DNA from: Clostridiales bacterium
GTDB taxonomy: Bacteria > Bacillota > Clostridia > Oscillospirales > Oscillospiraceae
Length of the DNA: 5,204 bases
Direction: 5' to 3'
Assembly: GCA_012516225.1 (NCBI GenBank)
Contig: JAAYWX010000001.1
Span: 1 to 5,204, forward strand
The notes beneath the pieces are model-generated. The model saw only the letters and a program-made list of their open reading frames with translations. It was not told the DNA's origin and searched no databases. The translations under genes were made by a program, and so were the position numbers. How positions within the stretch are numbered: the first letter of the stretch is position 1; every line of letters starts with the position of its first letter. This document shows, piece after piece, positions 1 to 5,060 of the stretch.

Positions 1-34
1 CATATAATTTTTTTATTTTTTATTATTTTATATT
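1..34. other. AT-rich end downstream of ygeY
   Basis: Almost pure A/T sequence follows the ygeY stop codon (minus strand). No hairpin with a T-run on the minus strand is visible inside the window, so the operon may continue past the left edge. Confidence 0.4.
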
Positions 35-1228
35 TTATTTGCAGTAAAGAGTCGGAATTGCGGCATACACAGCAGCGCACTTTACAAGGTCTGCCTTCCA
101 TGTCTTCTCATTGGGTGCATGGGCCTGCGCCTCTTTTCCGGGTCCGAATCCAATGCACGGTATGCCGAAGCGTCCCATAATAGAAACACCGTTTGTTGAG
201 AATGTCCATTTGTCAACCACAGGCTCGCCGAACATTCCCTTGTAAGCTTCCACTGTTGCAAGAGTTGCGGGATGATCCTCTGGTATTACCCAAGTAGGGA
301 AATAGCAGTCGGTGGGATACACAAGTCCCTTATAGCTCGGTCTTTCATAAGAATACATGCTGACTTTTGCGTTATATTTCTTAACGGAAGGAAGCTCTTC
401 TATCTCTTTGAGCGCGCTCTGGTAAGTGTCTCCATTGGTAAGGCGTCTGTCTATTGAAATAGAGCAGCTATCCGCAACGGCACAGCGTGAAGGAGATGTG
501 AAAAATATCTCGGAAACGGCAAGCGTTCCTTTTCCAAGGAAGGGGTCATAGTGCAGTTTGTCGTTGAGAGCGCGTACTTCCTGAAGGATATCTGCCATTT
601 TGTAAATCGCGTTATCACCGCGCTCCGGAGCTGAACCGTGGCAGGATACGCCCGCTACATCAACTCTGATTTCCATGCGCCCGCGCTGACCGCGATAAAT
701 ATTTCCGTCTGTAGGCTCTGTAATAACCACAAATTCGGGCTTAACTTTGTCCTCGTTAATAATATATTGCCAGCAAAGTCCGTCGCAGTCTTCTTCCTGA
801 ACCGTACCTGTAACCAGAACGGTGTACTTATCGCTCAGAAGCCCTAAATCCTTCATGATTTTTGCGCCGTAAACAGCCGAAACTATGCCGCCAAGCTGAT
901 CCGATGTGCCGCGGCCGCCGATTTCTGTTTCGGATTCAAAACCTTCATAGGGGTCAAACTGCCAGTTTTCAATGTTGCCTATGCCGACGGTGTCAATATG
1001 TGCGTCATATCCTATAAGAGTTTTTCCTGTACCCATATAGCCAAGAACATTTCCCATAGGGTCTATTTCCACTTTGTCAAATCCGACTTTCTTCATTTCT
1101 TCCGCTATTCTGTTGATGTGCCCTTCTTCTCCTGCGCTTTCTCCTGGTATTTTTACCAAATCACGCAGGAATTTTGTCATGTCCTTTTCATAATAAGCGG
1201 CTCTTTCCTTGATTTTTTCAAAATCCAC
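35..1228 (-). CDS. ygeY: YgeY-family selenium metabolism-linked M20 metallohydrolase
   Basis: This 397-residue protein is a cytoplasmic M20 (ArgE/DapE/carboxypeptidase-like) zinc hydrolase with no signal peptide or membrane segment. The expected metal and catalytic residues are all visible: H77 and D79 in AHIDTV, D110 in GTSDQ, the general base pair E145-E146 in VQEED, E171 in TEPTD, H197 of the dimerisation/lid domain in SCHGSAPERG, and H370 near the C-terminus in QAHAPNE. The length is full for the family. The start is GTG at 1226-1228, preceded by AAGGAG (1243-1238 on the minus strand) at about 9 nt. It lies 36 nt downstream of ygeX and is probably cotranscribed with it. The family is called selenium metabolism-linked because of gene neighbourhood, and it is repeatedly found with ygeX and hydA in anaerobic purine-degradation clusters. 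The exact substrate is not established by the sequence; by inference it cleaves an acyl-, carbamoyl- or ureido-type bond in an intermediate leading to 2,3-diaminopropionate. A generic M20 deacylase is the alternative. Confidence 0.93.
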   Translation of the reverse strand: MDFEKIKERAAYYEKDMTKFLRDLVKIPGESAGEEGHINRIAEEMKKVGFDKVEIDPMGNVLGYMGTGKTLIGYDAHIDTVGIGNIENWQFDPYEGFESETEIGGRGTSDQLGGIVSAVYGAKIMKDLGLLSDKYTVLVTGTVQEEDCDGLCWQYIINEDKVKPEFVVITEPTDGNIYRGQRGRMEIRVDVAGVSCHGSAPERGDNAIYKMADILQEVRALNDKLHYDPFLGKGTLAVSEIFFTSPSRCAVADSCSISIDRRLTNGDTYQSALKEIEELPSVKKYNAKVSMYSYERPSYKGLVYPTDCYFPTWVIPEDHPATLATVEAYKGMFGEPVVDKWTFSTNGVSIMGRFGIPCIGFGPGKEAQAHAPNEKTWKADLVKCAAVYAAIPTLYCK

Positions 1229-1237
1229 GGTTCAACA

Positions 1238-1243
1238 CTCCTT
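1238..1243 (-). promoter_or_regulatory. Ribosome binding site of ygeY (supports a GTG start)
   Basis: On the minus strand AAGGAG lies 9 nt upstream of GTG at 1226-1228. The next in-frame ATG is only at residue 17, past a segment that looks like a normal M20 N-terminus, so GTG is the likely start. Confidence 0.75.
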
Positions 1244-1264
1244 TTATATATATTTTTTTGCGGA

Positions 1265-2473
1265 TTATTCTTCTTTGCCTTCCCACACAATAGATTTGTA
1301 GCGGTCGGGATCTGTATCTCCTTCGGTTGAGAACAAAAGCACCCTCGAATTAGCGTCAAGGCCGATAGTATCACGCAGTGCCTGATATTTTTCATCTTTC
1401 ATGATTGCGGCCACGAGGCCCATCGGAACGGCCCCCGATTCTCCCGAAATAACCAGCGGGTCACCCTTTATCGGTGCGGCGAGCATGCGCATTCCTTTTG
1501 ACGCAACCCAATCGGGGCACGACACAAAAACTGTCACATGGTTTTTGAGGATGTCCCAAGATATGGTATTCGGTTCACCGCATGCCAGTCCTGCCATAAT
1601 TGTCTGCAGATCCCCGTCAACTATTCTGATTTCCCCATCGCCCGCAGCGGCGCTTTTAAAGAGGCATGCGGCGGCAGCAGCTTCAACGACAACCGTTACA
1701 GGCGGGTTATCGGGATAACGGTTTGCAAAATACCCCTGCACCGCTCCGGCAAGAGAACCTACTCCCGCCTGAACAAAAACATGCGTTGGCCTGTCGCATC
1801 CGTATTCCTTCATCTGCTCGTCGGCCTCCATTGCCATTGTCCCGTATCCCTGCATAATCCACGAAGGAATCTCTTCATATCCGTCCCACGCAGTATCTTG
1901 GACAACAACTCCGTTCGGCGTTTTTGCGGCGGCCGCGGCAGCCATTCTGACACACTCGTCATAGTTGCATTCCTCAATTGTAGCTATGGCGTTTTCCTTC
2001 AAAATATTGTTCAGTCTTGCCTGCGTAGAACCTTTCGGCATGAATACGACAGCCTTCTGGCGCAATTTATTGGCAGCCCAAGCAACTCCCCTGCCGTGAT
2101 TTCCGTCCGTTGCCGTAAAAAACGTCGCTTGTCCGAATTCCTCTTTCAGTTTGTCCGAAATCAGAAAATCATAGGTCATCTCGGAAATATGCCTGCCGGT
2201 TTTCTTTGCTATAAATTTTGCCATTGCAAAGGAACCGCCAAGAACTTTAAAGGCATTGAGATTAAAGCGGTATGACTCGTCTTTTACATAAAGCTCCTTT
2301 ACCCCGAGGTATTCCGCCATTTTATCAAGTTTTGCCAAAGGAGTCTTTTCATACTGAGGAAAACTTTCGTGAAAGCGTCTTGCCATTGCAACTTCTTCCA
2401 GTGCCATTACCCGCAGATGTTCATCCTTTGTCTTCGGCAACTTGTTTTCCGCCCACAGGATTTCTTTTTCCAT
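1265..2473 (-). CDS. ygeX: 2,3-diaminopropionate ammonia-lyase (PLP, fold type II)
   Basis: This cytoplasmic PLP enzyme (402 residues, close to the roughly 400 of E. coli YgeX) converts 2,3-diaminopropionate to pyruvate and two ammonia. The PLP lysine is K76 in NAFKVLGG. D123 in TATDGNHG and D193 in QDTAWDGY correspond to the two catalytic aspartates that let the enzyme act on D- and L-substrate. The PLP-phosphate loop is GVGSLAGA (237-244). AGLACGEPN (294-302) and SGESGA (343-348) are family signatures, and C270 and C298 match the cysteine pair reported as a disulfide in the E. coli enzyme. The ATG start has GAGG about 8 nt upstream. It sits 57 nt after the regulator and 36 nt before ygeY, so a shared transcript is likely. 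The segment 178-183 is a run of alanines, and VEAAAAAC (263-270) replaces a charged stretch found in the E. coli protein, but no catalytic residue is affected. Threonine dehydratase is a less likely reading because the DAP-lyase signatures are complete. Confidence 0.96.
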   Translation of the reverse strand: MEKEILWAENKLPKTKDEHLRVMALEEVAMARRFHESFPQYEKTPLAKLDKMAEYLGVKELYVKDESYRFNLNAFKVLGGSFAMAKFIAKKTGRHISEMTYDFLISDKLKEEFGQATFFTATDGNHGRGVAWAANKLRQKAVVFMPKGSTQARLNNILKENAIATIEECNYDECVRMAAAAAAKTPNGVVVQDTAWDGYEEIPSWIMQGYGTMAMEADEQMKEYGCDRPTHVFVQAGVGSLAGAVQGYFANRYPDNPPVTVVVEAAAAACLFKSAAAGDGEIRIVDGDLQTIMAGLACGEPNTISWDILKNHVTVFVSCPDWVASKGMRMLAAPIKGDPLVISGESGAVPMGLVAAIMKDEKYQALRDTIGLDANSRVLLFSTEGDTDPDRYKSIVWEGKEE

Positions 2474-2488
2474 GTTTTCCGCCTCGAA

Positions 2489-2508
2489 TTCGCCGGGCAG
2501 CCGGCAAA
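2489..2508 (-). other. GC-rich hairpin just upstream of the ygeX ribosome binding site
   Basis: Read on the minus strand, TTTGCCGG and CCGGCGAA pair over 8 bp (one G-U) around a 4-nt CTGC loop. It sits between the regulator stop codon and the GAGG ribosome binding site of ygeX. It is not followed by a U-run, so it does not look like an intrinsic terminator. It could protect or process the mRNA 5' of ygeX or modulate translation; no function can be shown from sequence. Confidence 0.4.
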
Positions 2509-2530
2509 CCTCGGCAATCCCCCCTTCATT

Positions 2531-3193
2531 TTATGTGTTTTCGTCTTTAATTTCGTCTTTGCCTTCATTTATATAGCTGTATAAAGTGAACTTTGAAATT
2601 CCAAAATATTCCGAAACTTTATTTCCGGATTTTGTAATAAGAAACGCTCCAGCGTCATTCAAAAACTGTATCGCTTTTATTTTGTCCTCTTTTGTCATAA
2701 GAGCGACTGGCTTTCCCACCAGTGCAACCGATTGTCTTATAAGATTGTCAAGAAGATCATTCACATTGTTAACTATCTGCTCTGGCTGTTCTAACGACTG
2801 CGGAGCTTCCGCCGTTACAAGATCCTTAAGTGCGTTGTCGACAGCCAGAAGAGCGGTTATATCGTAATTTATGGAGAAAATATACCGTATGCTGCCGCTA
2901 TCATCTCTGACAAAAATAGTGCTGGACTTTAAAATCCTTCCGTCAGGTGTACGCGTCATATATCCAAGTTGATCCTTAATAGCCGATGGATCTCTGTGCA
3001 TTGTTTCCAAAACAATTTTAGATGTACCGCTACCGCTGCCGGCGTGTCTGTGAGTAACATGACCGTTTACGATATAGGCTATAGTATTTTCAAGATCTCT
3101 GGATAAGTCGTGAATGGCCACTTCACAGTTTTGTCCGAATTGTTTTGCAAGCCCATCTGCTATACTTATTAAAGTTTCAAGCATATTCCCCAA
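2531..3193 (-). CDS. YheO-like PAS / DauR-like HTH transcriptional regulator
   Basis: This is a predicted DNA-binding regulator of about 220 residues. The N-terminal YheO-like PAS domain covers roughly residues 5-115, with the hallmark CEVAIHDLS near 23-31 and RYIFSINYDIT near 103-113. A linker of roughly 45 residues leads to a DauR-type helix-turn-helix, roughly 160-210: KPVALMTKEDKIKAIQFLN, then GAFLI, then the putative recognition segment VSEYFGISKFTLYSYINE. The reading frame is open to a TTG at 3217, but that codon lacks a usable ribosome binding site and lies close to the predicted transcript start. The TTG at 3191-3193 has a GGAGATGAT Shine-Dalgarno sequence and is preferred; an ATG at 3182-3184 is also possible. 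Family members regulate amino-acid catabolism, for example DauR in D-arginine use. Divergence from hydA and cotranscription with ygeX/ygeY suggest that it senses a metabolite of this pathway and binds the shared intergenic repeat (inference). The ligand and whether it activates or represses are unknown. Confidence 0.88.
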   Translation of the reverse strand: MGNMLETLISIADGLAKQFGQNCEVAIHDLSRDLENTIAYIVNGHVTHRHAGSGSGTSKIVLETMHRDPSAIKDQLGYMTRTPDGRILKSSTIFVRDDSGSIRYIFSINYDITALLAVDNALKDLVTAEAPQSLEQPEQIVNNVNDLLDNLIRQSVALVGKPVALMTKEDKIKAIQFLNDAGAFLITKSGNKVSEYFGISKFTLYSYINEGKDEIKDENT

Positions 3194-3205
3194 AAAATCA
3201 TCTCC
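3194..3205 (-). promoter_or_regulatory. Ribosome binding site that decides the regulator start
   Basis: On the minus strand GGAG (3205-3202), continuing as GGAGATGAT, matches the GGAGGTGAT anti-16S complement at 8 of 9 positions. It is 8 nt from the TTG at 3193. For the upstream TTG at 3217 the only purine-rich element (AGAGGA, 3240-3235) is about 17 nt away and overlaps the predicted transcription start. The downstream ATG at 3184 has only GGGG at about 3 nt. Confidence 0.6.
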
Positions 3206-3245
3206 AAACCATATCAAGGTTATGTATTATGATGTCCTCTTTTTT

Positions 3246-3273
3246 ATAATAGCATAAAAAAAAAGATATTCAA
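3246..3273 (-). promoter_or_regulatory. Predicted promoter of the regulator-ygeX-ygeY operon
   Basis: Read on the minus strand: -35 TTGAAT (3273-3268), a 16-nt spacer, and -10 TATTAT (3251-3246) with an upstream TG forming the extended -10 TGCTATTAT (3254-3246). Transcription would begin near 3239, leaving about 46 nt before the preferred TTG start. A run of A/T upstream of the -35 could act as an UP element. This is a pattern-based call; the mirror-image copy on the other strand strengthens it. Confidence 0.65.
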
Positions 3274-3331
3274 GAGGAAAATCAAAAAAATTTTTGATAT
3301 CTAAAAAATTTTTTGATTTTGGCTTGAATAT
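3266..3331. repeat. 66-bp interrupted inverted repeat between the divergent promoters (candidate operator)
   Basis: Outer arms ATATTCAAG (3266-3274) and CTTGAATAT (3323-3331) are a perfect 9-bp match. Inner arms AAAATCAAAAAA (3278-3289) and TTTTTTGATTTT (3309-3320) are a perfect 12-bp match. A further 5 bp (TTTTT 3291-3295 with AAAAA 3303-3307) close on GATATCT. The only interruptions are AGG against GG and one A-A mismatch. The outer arms contain the -35 boxes of both divergent promoters, so a protein bound here would control both. It is between gene starts, so it is not a normal terminator. Assignment as the operator of the adjacent regulator is inference. Confidence 0.75.
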
Positions 3332-3352
3332 ACATTCGCATAGTGCTATTAT
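3324..3352 (+). promoter_or_regulatory. Predicted promoter of hydA
   Basis: The -35 is TTGAAT (3324-3329), followed by a 17-nt spacer and -10 TATTAT (3347-3352), with TG giving an extended -10 TGCTATTAT (3344-3352). Transcription would begin near 3359, leaving a leader of about 185 nt before hydA. The -35 lies inside the right outer arm of the inverted repeat. The same two boxes occur in mirror orientation for the regulator operon. Confidence 0.7.
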
Positions 3353-3359
3353 GACGATA

Positions 3360-3543
3360 TAAGGCAGTATACCCTCATATAATTTGTAAAATATTACAAA
3401 CGGCTAATTTTAGTTCAAGATTGCAAAAATAGCAAAATTTTTCTTGTAAAACCCGTCTTATATGACTTCATCCGCAAAAGATATAGTACGGTCAAAGCGG
3501 CTTGAAGCATGAAATAACGATTTGGTAAAGAAGGGATAAAAAA
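3360..3543 (+). ncRNA. Structured 5' leader of hydA (candidate cis-regulatory RNA)
   Basis: This AT-rich leader has no open reading frame worth calling. It can be drawn as a three-way junction. The closing stem is TCATATAA (3375-3382) with TTATATGA (3458-3465), 8 bp, possibly extended inside by CGG (3401-3403) with CCG (3453-3455). Hairpin 1 is TTTGTAA-AATA-TTACAAA (3383-3400). Hairpin 2 uses CAAGA (3416-3420) with TCTTG (3442-3446) plus AAAAT/ATTTT. The segment CCCGTCTT (3452-3459) can instead pair at 7 of 8 positions with AAGAAGGG (3528-3535), which contains the hydA ribosome binding site. Two exclusive folds would give translational control. No known riboswitch class was recognised. The roles of the individual elements are inference. 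Confidence 0.4.
3531..3536 (+). promoter_or_regulatory. Ribosome binding site of hydA
   Basis: AAGGGA lies 7 nt before the ATG at 3544. It is a modest Shine-Dalgarno match compared with the other genes here, and it could be masked by upstream CCCGTCTT. Confidence 0.7.
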
Positions 3544-4914
3544 ATGAGAACTCTGTTAAAAGGCGGAACCGTAGTCAGCGGCGATGGCGTCCGGCTTATG
3601 GATGTCCTGATCGAAGACGAAAAAATCCTTGAAACGGGAGAGAATCTATCCGATGCCGGCACACAGGTAGTGGATGTGCAAAACAAGTTGCTGTTCCCGG
3701 GGTTTATCGACGCGCACACGCATTTTGATCTGCCTGTTTCAGGAACCGTTACTGCCGATGATTTTGTCAGCGGAAGCCGTGCGGCACTGCTTGGCGGGAC
3801 AACGACAGTAATAGATTTTGCCACCCAGTATCGCGGTGAGAGTTTGAACATGGCATTTGCGAACTGGCTTAAAAAGGCGGAAGGCAAATCTTCCTGCGAT
3901 TATGGATTTCATATGGCTATGTCTGACTGGACCGAAGAAGCACGAGCTGAAATTCAAGACATGATAGATTTAGGCGTCACCTCTTTGAAGCTTTATATGA
4001 CCTATGACGATATGATAGTAAATGATAAAGAAATTTACGAGATATTAAAACGGCTGAAAGAAGTTGGCGGCATTACCGGTGTACACTGCGAAAACAGCGG
4101 GCTTATCAAAGCTCTTGCCCAAGAGCAAAAGAAAATGGGGCATACTGGCACGCTCGGTCATCCTTTTTCCCGCCCGGTTCAGGCAGAGGCGGAGGCAGTA
4201 AACCGCTTGCTTCGCATTGCTGAGCTTGCCGAATCTCCTATCATAATCGTCCATCTGAGTTCCAAAGCAGCCTATGAGGAAATTTACAGGGCAAGAGAAC
4301 GCGGGCAGAAGGTATATGTTGAAACCTGCATGCAGTATCTCCTTCTTGACGAATCTCTTTACAGTCTTCCATCCCCGGAAGGGTTAAAGTATATGATTTC
4401 TCCTCCCCTCAGAAAAAAAGATGACAGGGATTGCCTCTGGGTTGCCATATCCGATGACCGTATACAGACAATATCTACAGACCATTGCAGCTTCACAATG
4501 AAACAAAAAATGGCAGGGGAACACGATTTTACAACTGTGCCTTGCGGAATGCCGGGAGTTGAAGACAGGGCAGTGCTTCTCCATACTTATGGAGTAAAGG
4601 AAAATAAAATAATATTAACTCAAATGTGCCGCCTGCTTTCCGAAAATCCGGCCAAACTGTATGGACTGTACCCGCGCAAAGGCCGCATTGCCGCAGGGTG
4701 CGATGCTGACATAGTGGTTTTTGATCCGGATGCGGAAGGGATTATTAGCGCAGAAACTCAGGCATATAACACTGACTATTCTCCTTATGAGGGATATAAA
4801 ACCATCGGGCGTGTGGATAAAGTCTATCTTCGCGGGAATAAAGTTGTTGAAAATCATCGCATTACCGCCGAGGGTAAAGGTGTTTACCTGAAGAGAGGCA
4901 CATATTGCCTTTAA
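3544..4914 (+). CDS. hydA: Dihydropyrimidinase / D-hydantoinase-like cyclic amidohydrolase
   Basis: This 456-residue protein is a full-length amidohydrolase-superfamily TIM barrel that hydrolyses ring amides of dihydropyrimidines, hydantoins or related ureides to N-carbamoyl amino acids in the cytoplasm. The binuclear metal site is complete: H58 and H60 in DAHTH, the carbamylated lysine K149 in SLKLYMTY, H181 in GVHCEN, H237 in IVHLSS, and D313 in STDHC. Y154 corresponds to the conserved active-site tyrosine, and SPPLR (286-290) and GVEDR (338-342) match substrate-contact regions of the family. The C-terminal part (GRIAAGCDADIVVFDP, then DYSPYEGYKTIGRVDKVYLRG) is typical for dihydropyrimidinases. 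It is the only gene on its predicted transcript, with a promoter and long leader upstream and a terminator about 50 nt downstream. It is divergent from regulator-ygeX-ygeY. In this setting the substrate is more likely a purine-derived ureide than uracil-derived dihydrouracil (inference). Allantoinase is less likely given the dihydropyrimidinase-type motifs. Confidence 0.93.
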   Translation: MRTLLKGGTVVSGDGVRLMDVLIEDEKILETGENLSDAGTQVVDVQNKLLFPGFIDAHTHFDLPVSGTVTADDFVSGSRAALLGGTTTVIDFATQYRGESLNMAFANWLKKAEGKSSCDYGFHMAMSDWTEEARAEIQDMIDLGVTSLKLYMTYDDMIVNDKEIYEILKRLKEVGGITGVHCENSGLIKALAQEQKKMGHTGTLGHPFSRPVQAEAEAVNRLLRIAELAESPIIIVHLSSKAAYEEIYRARERGQKVYVETCMQYLLLDESLYSLPSPEGLKYMISPPLRKKDDRDCLWVAISDDRIQTISTDHCSFTMKQKMAGEHDFTTVPCGMPGVEDRAVLLHTYGVKENKIILTQMCRLLSENPAKLYGLYPRKGRIAAGCDADIVVFDPDAEGIISAETQAYNTDYSPYEGYKTIGRVDKVYLRGNKVVENHRITAEGKGVYLKRGTYCL

Positions 4915-4933
4915 AATCACCCTGTATTAAAGG

Positions 4934-4947
4934 AAAATTGCAATTTT
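4934..4947. repeat. 14-bp perfect palindrome AAAATTGCAATTTT
   Basis: This loop-less perfect palindrome sits 20 nt after the hydA stop codon and before the terminator hairpin. A DNA-binding site is possible, but AT-rich palindromes arise easily by chance. Confidence 0.35.
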
Positions 4948-4963
4948 GGTAGTTTTGTCTGCT

Positions 4964-5008
4964 ATTTCCCGGGAACACTCCGTTTGCGAGTTTTCCCCGG
5001 GAAATTTT
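4964..5008 (+). terminator. Rho-independent terminator after hydA
   Basis: ATTTCCCGGG (4964-4973) pairs perfectly with CCCGGGAAAT (4996-5005). The stem continues inward, past a bulged C4995 and one C-T mismatch, through AA/TT and then ACTC with GAGT (4977-4980 with 4987-4990, within one base) to a small loop. TTTT follows immediately (5005-5008). It lies 50 nt past the hydA stop and well before nifJ, so it should separate the two transcripts. The U-run is short, so some read-through is possible. Confidence 0.75.
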
Positions 5009-5041
5009 GCAAAAGTAAAAAATATAAATTTATAGCAGAAC

Positions 5042-5048
5042 AAGGAGG
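5042..5048 (+). promoter_or_regulatory. Ribosome binding site of nifJ
   Basis: AAGGAGG is a perfect Shine-Dalgarno core 12 nt before the ATG at 5061 and is the strongest in the window, as expected for an abundant central-metabolism enzyme. The promoter must lie in the AT-rich 5009-5040, which contains several TATA-like boxes, but no convincing -35/-10 pair was found. Confidence 0.75.
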
Positions 5049-5060
5049 AAATTCATTATA

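Noticed and set aside
998..1330. A 110-codon plus-strand open frame rich in F, S and C over the ygeX/ygeY junction
   Set aside because: It is antisense to the start of ygeY and the end of ygeX; its hydrophobic look comes from reverse-complemented lysine and glutamate codons.
1538..2275. A 245-codon open frame on the plus strand antisense to ygeX
   Set aside because: It has no recognisable domain, lacks a plausible ribosome binding site, has irregular composition and lies fully opposite a conserved enzyme; it is a shadow of ygeX.
2410..2529. A roughly 40-codon basic peptide frame starting at ATG 2529 on the minus strand and overlapping the start of ygeX
   Set aside because: It has no good Shine-Dalgarno sequence, strongly overlaps ygeX in another frame and has a composition expected of a frame-shifted read; it is not supported as a gene.
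3266..3331. The large inverted repeat as an intrinsic terminator
   Set aside because: It lies between two divergent gene starts, upstream of both predicted transcription starts, with no gene ending into it.
3383..3400. TTTGTAA-AATA-TTACAAA as a Rex-type redox repressor operator
   Set aside because: Rex sites are usually TTGTTAA-N4-TTAACAA or close. Here the half-site TTGTAA is a base short, and the element is equally well explained as an RNA hairpin in the leader.
3371..3466. Resemblance to a purine riboswitch (CTCATATAAT followed by a hairpin and a closing TATGA)
   Set aside because: The 5' end of the fold looks like purine-aptamer P1, but the conserved J2/3 core (UUUCUACC-like) and the L2/L3 kissing-loop sequences are absent, so it cannot be called a member of that class.
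5007..5036. TTGCAA (5007-5012) with TATAGC (5031-5036) as the nifJ promoter
   Set aside because: Both boxes match only 4 of 6 positions, and the start would fall on the ribosome binding site, so it is not credible.
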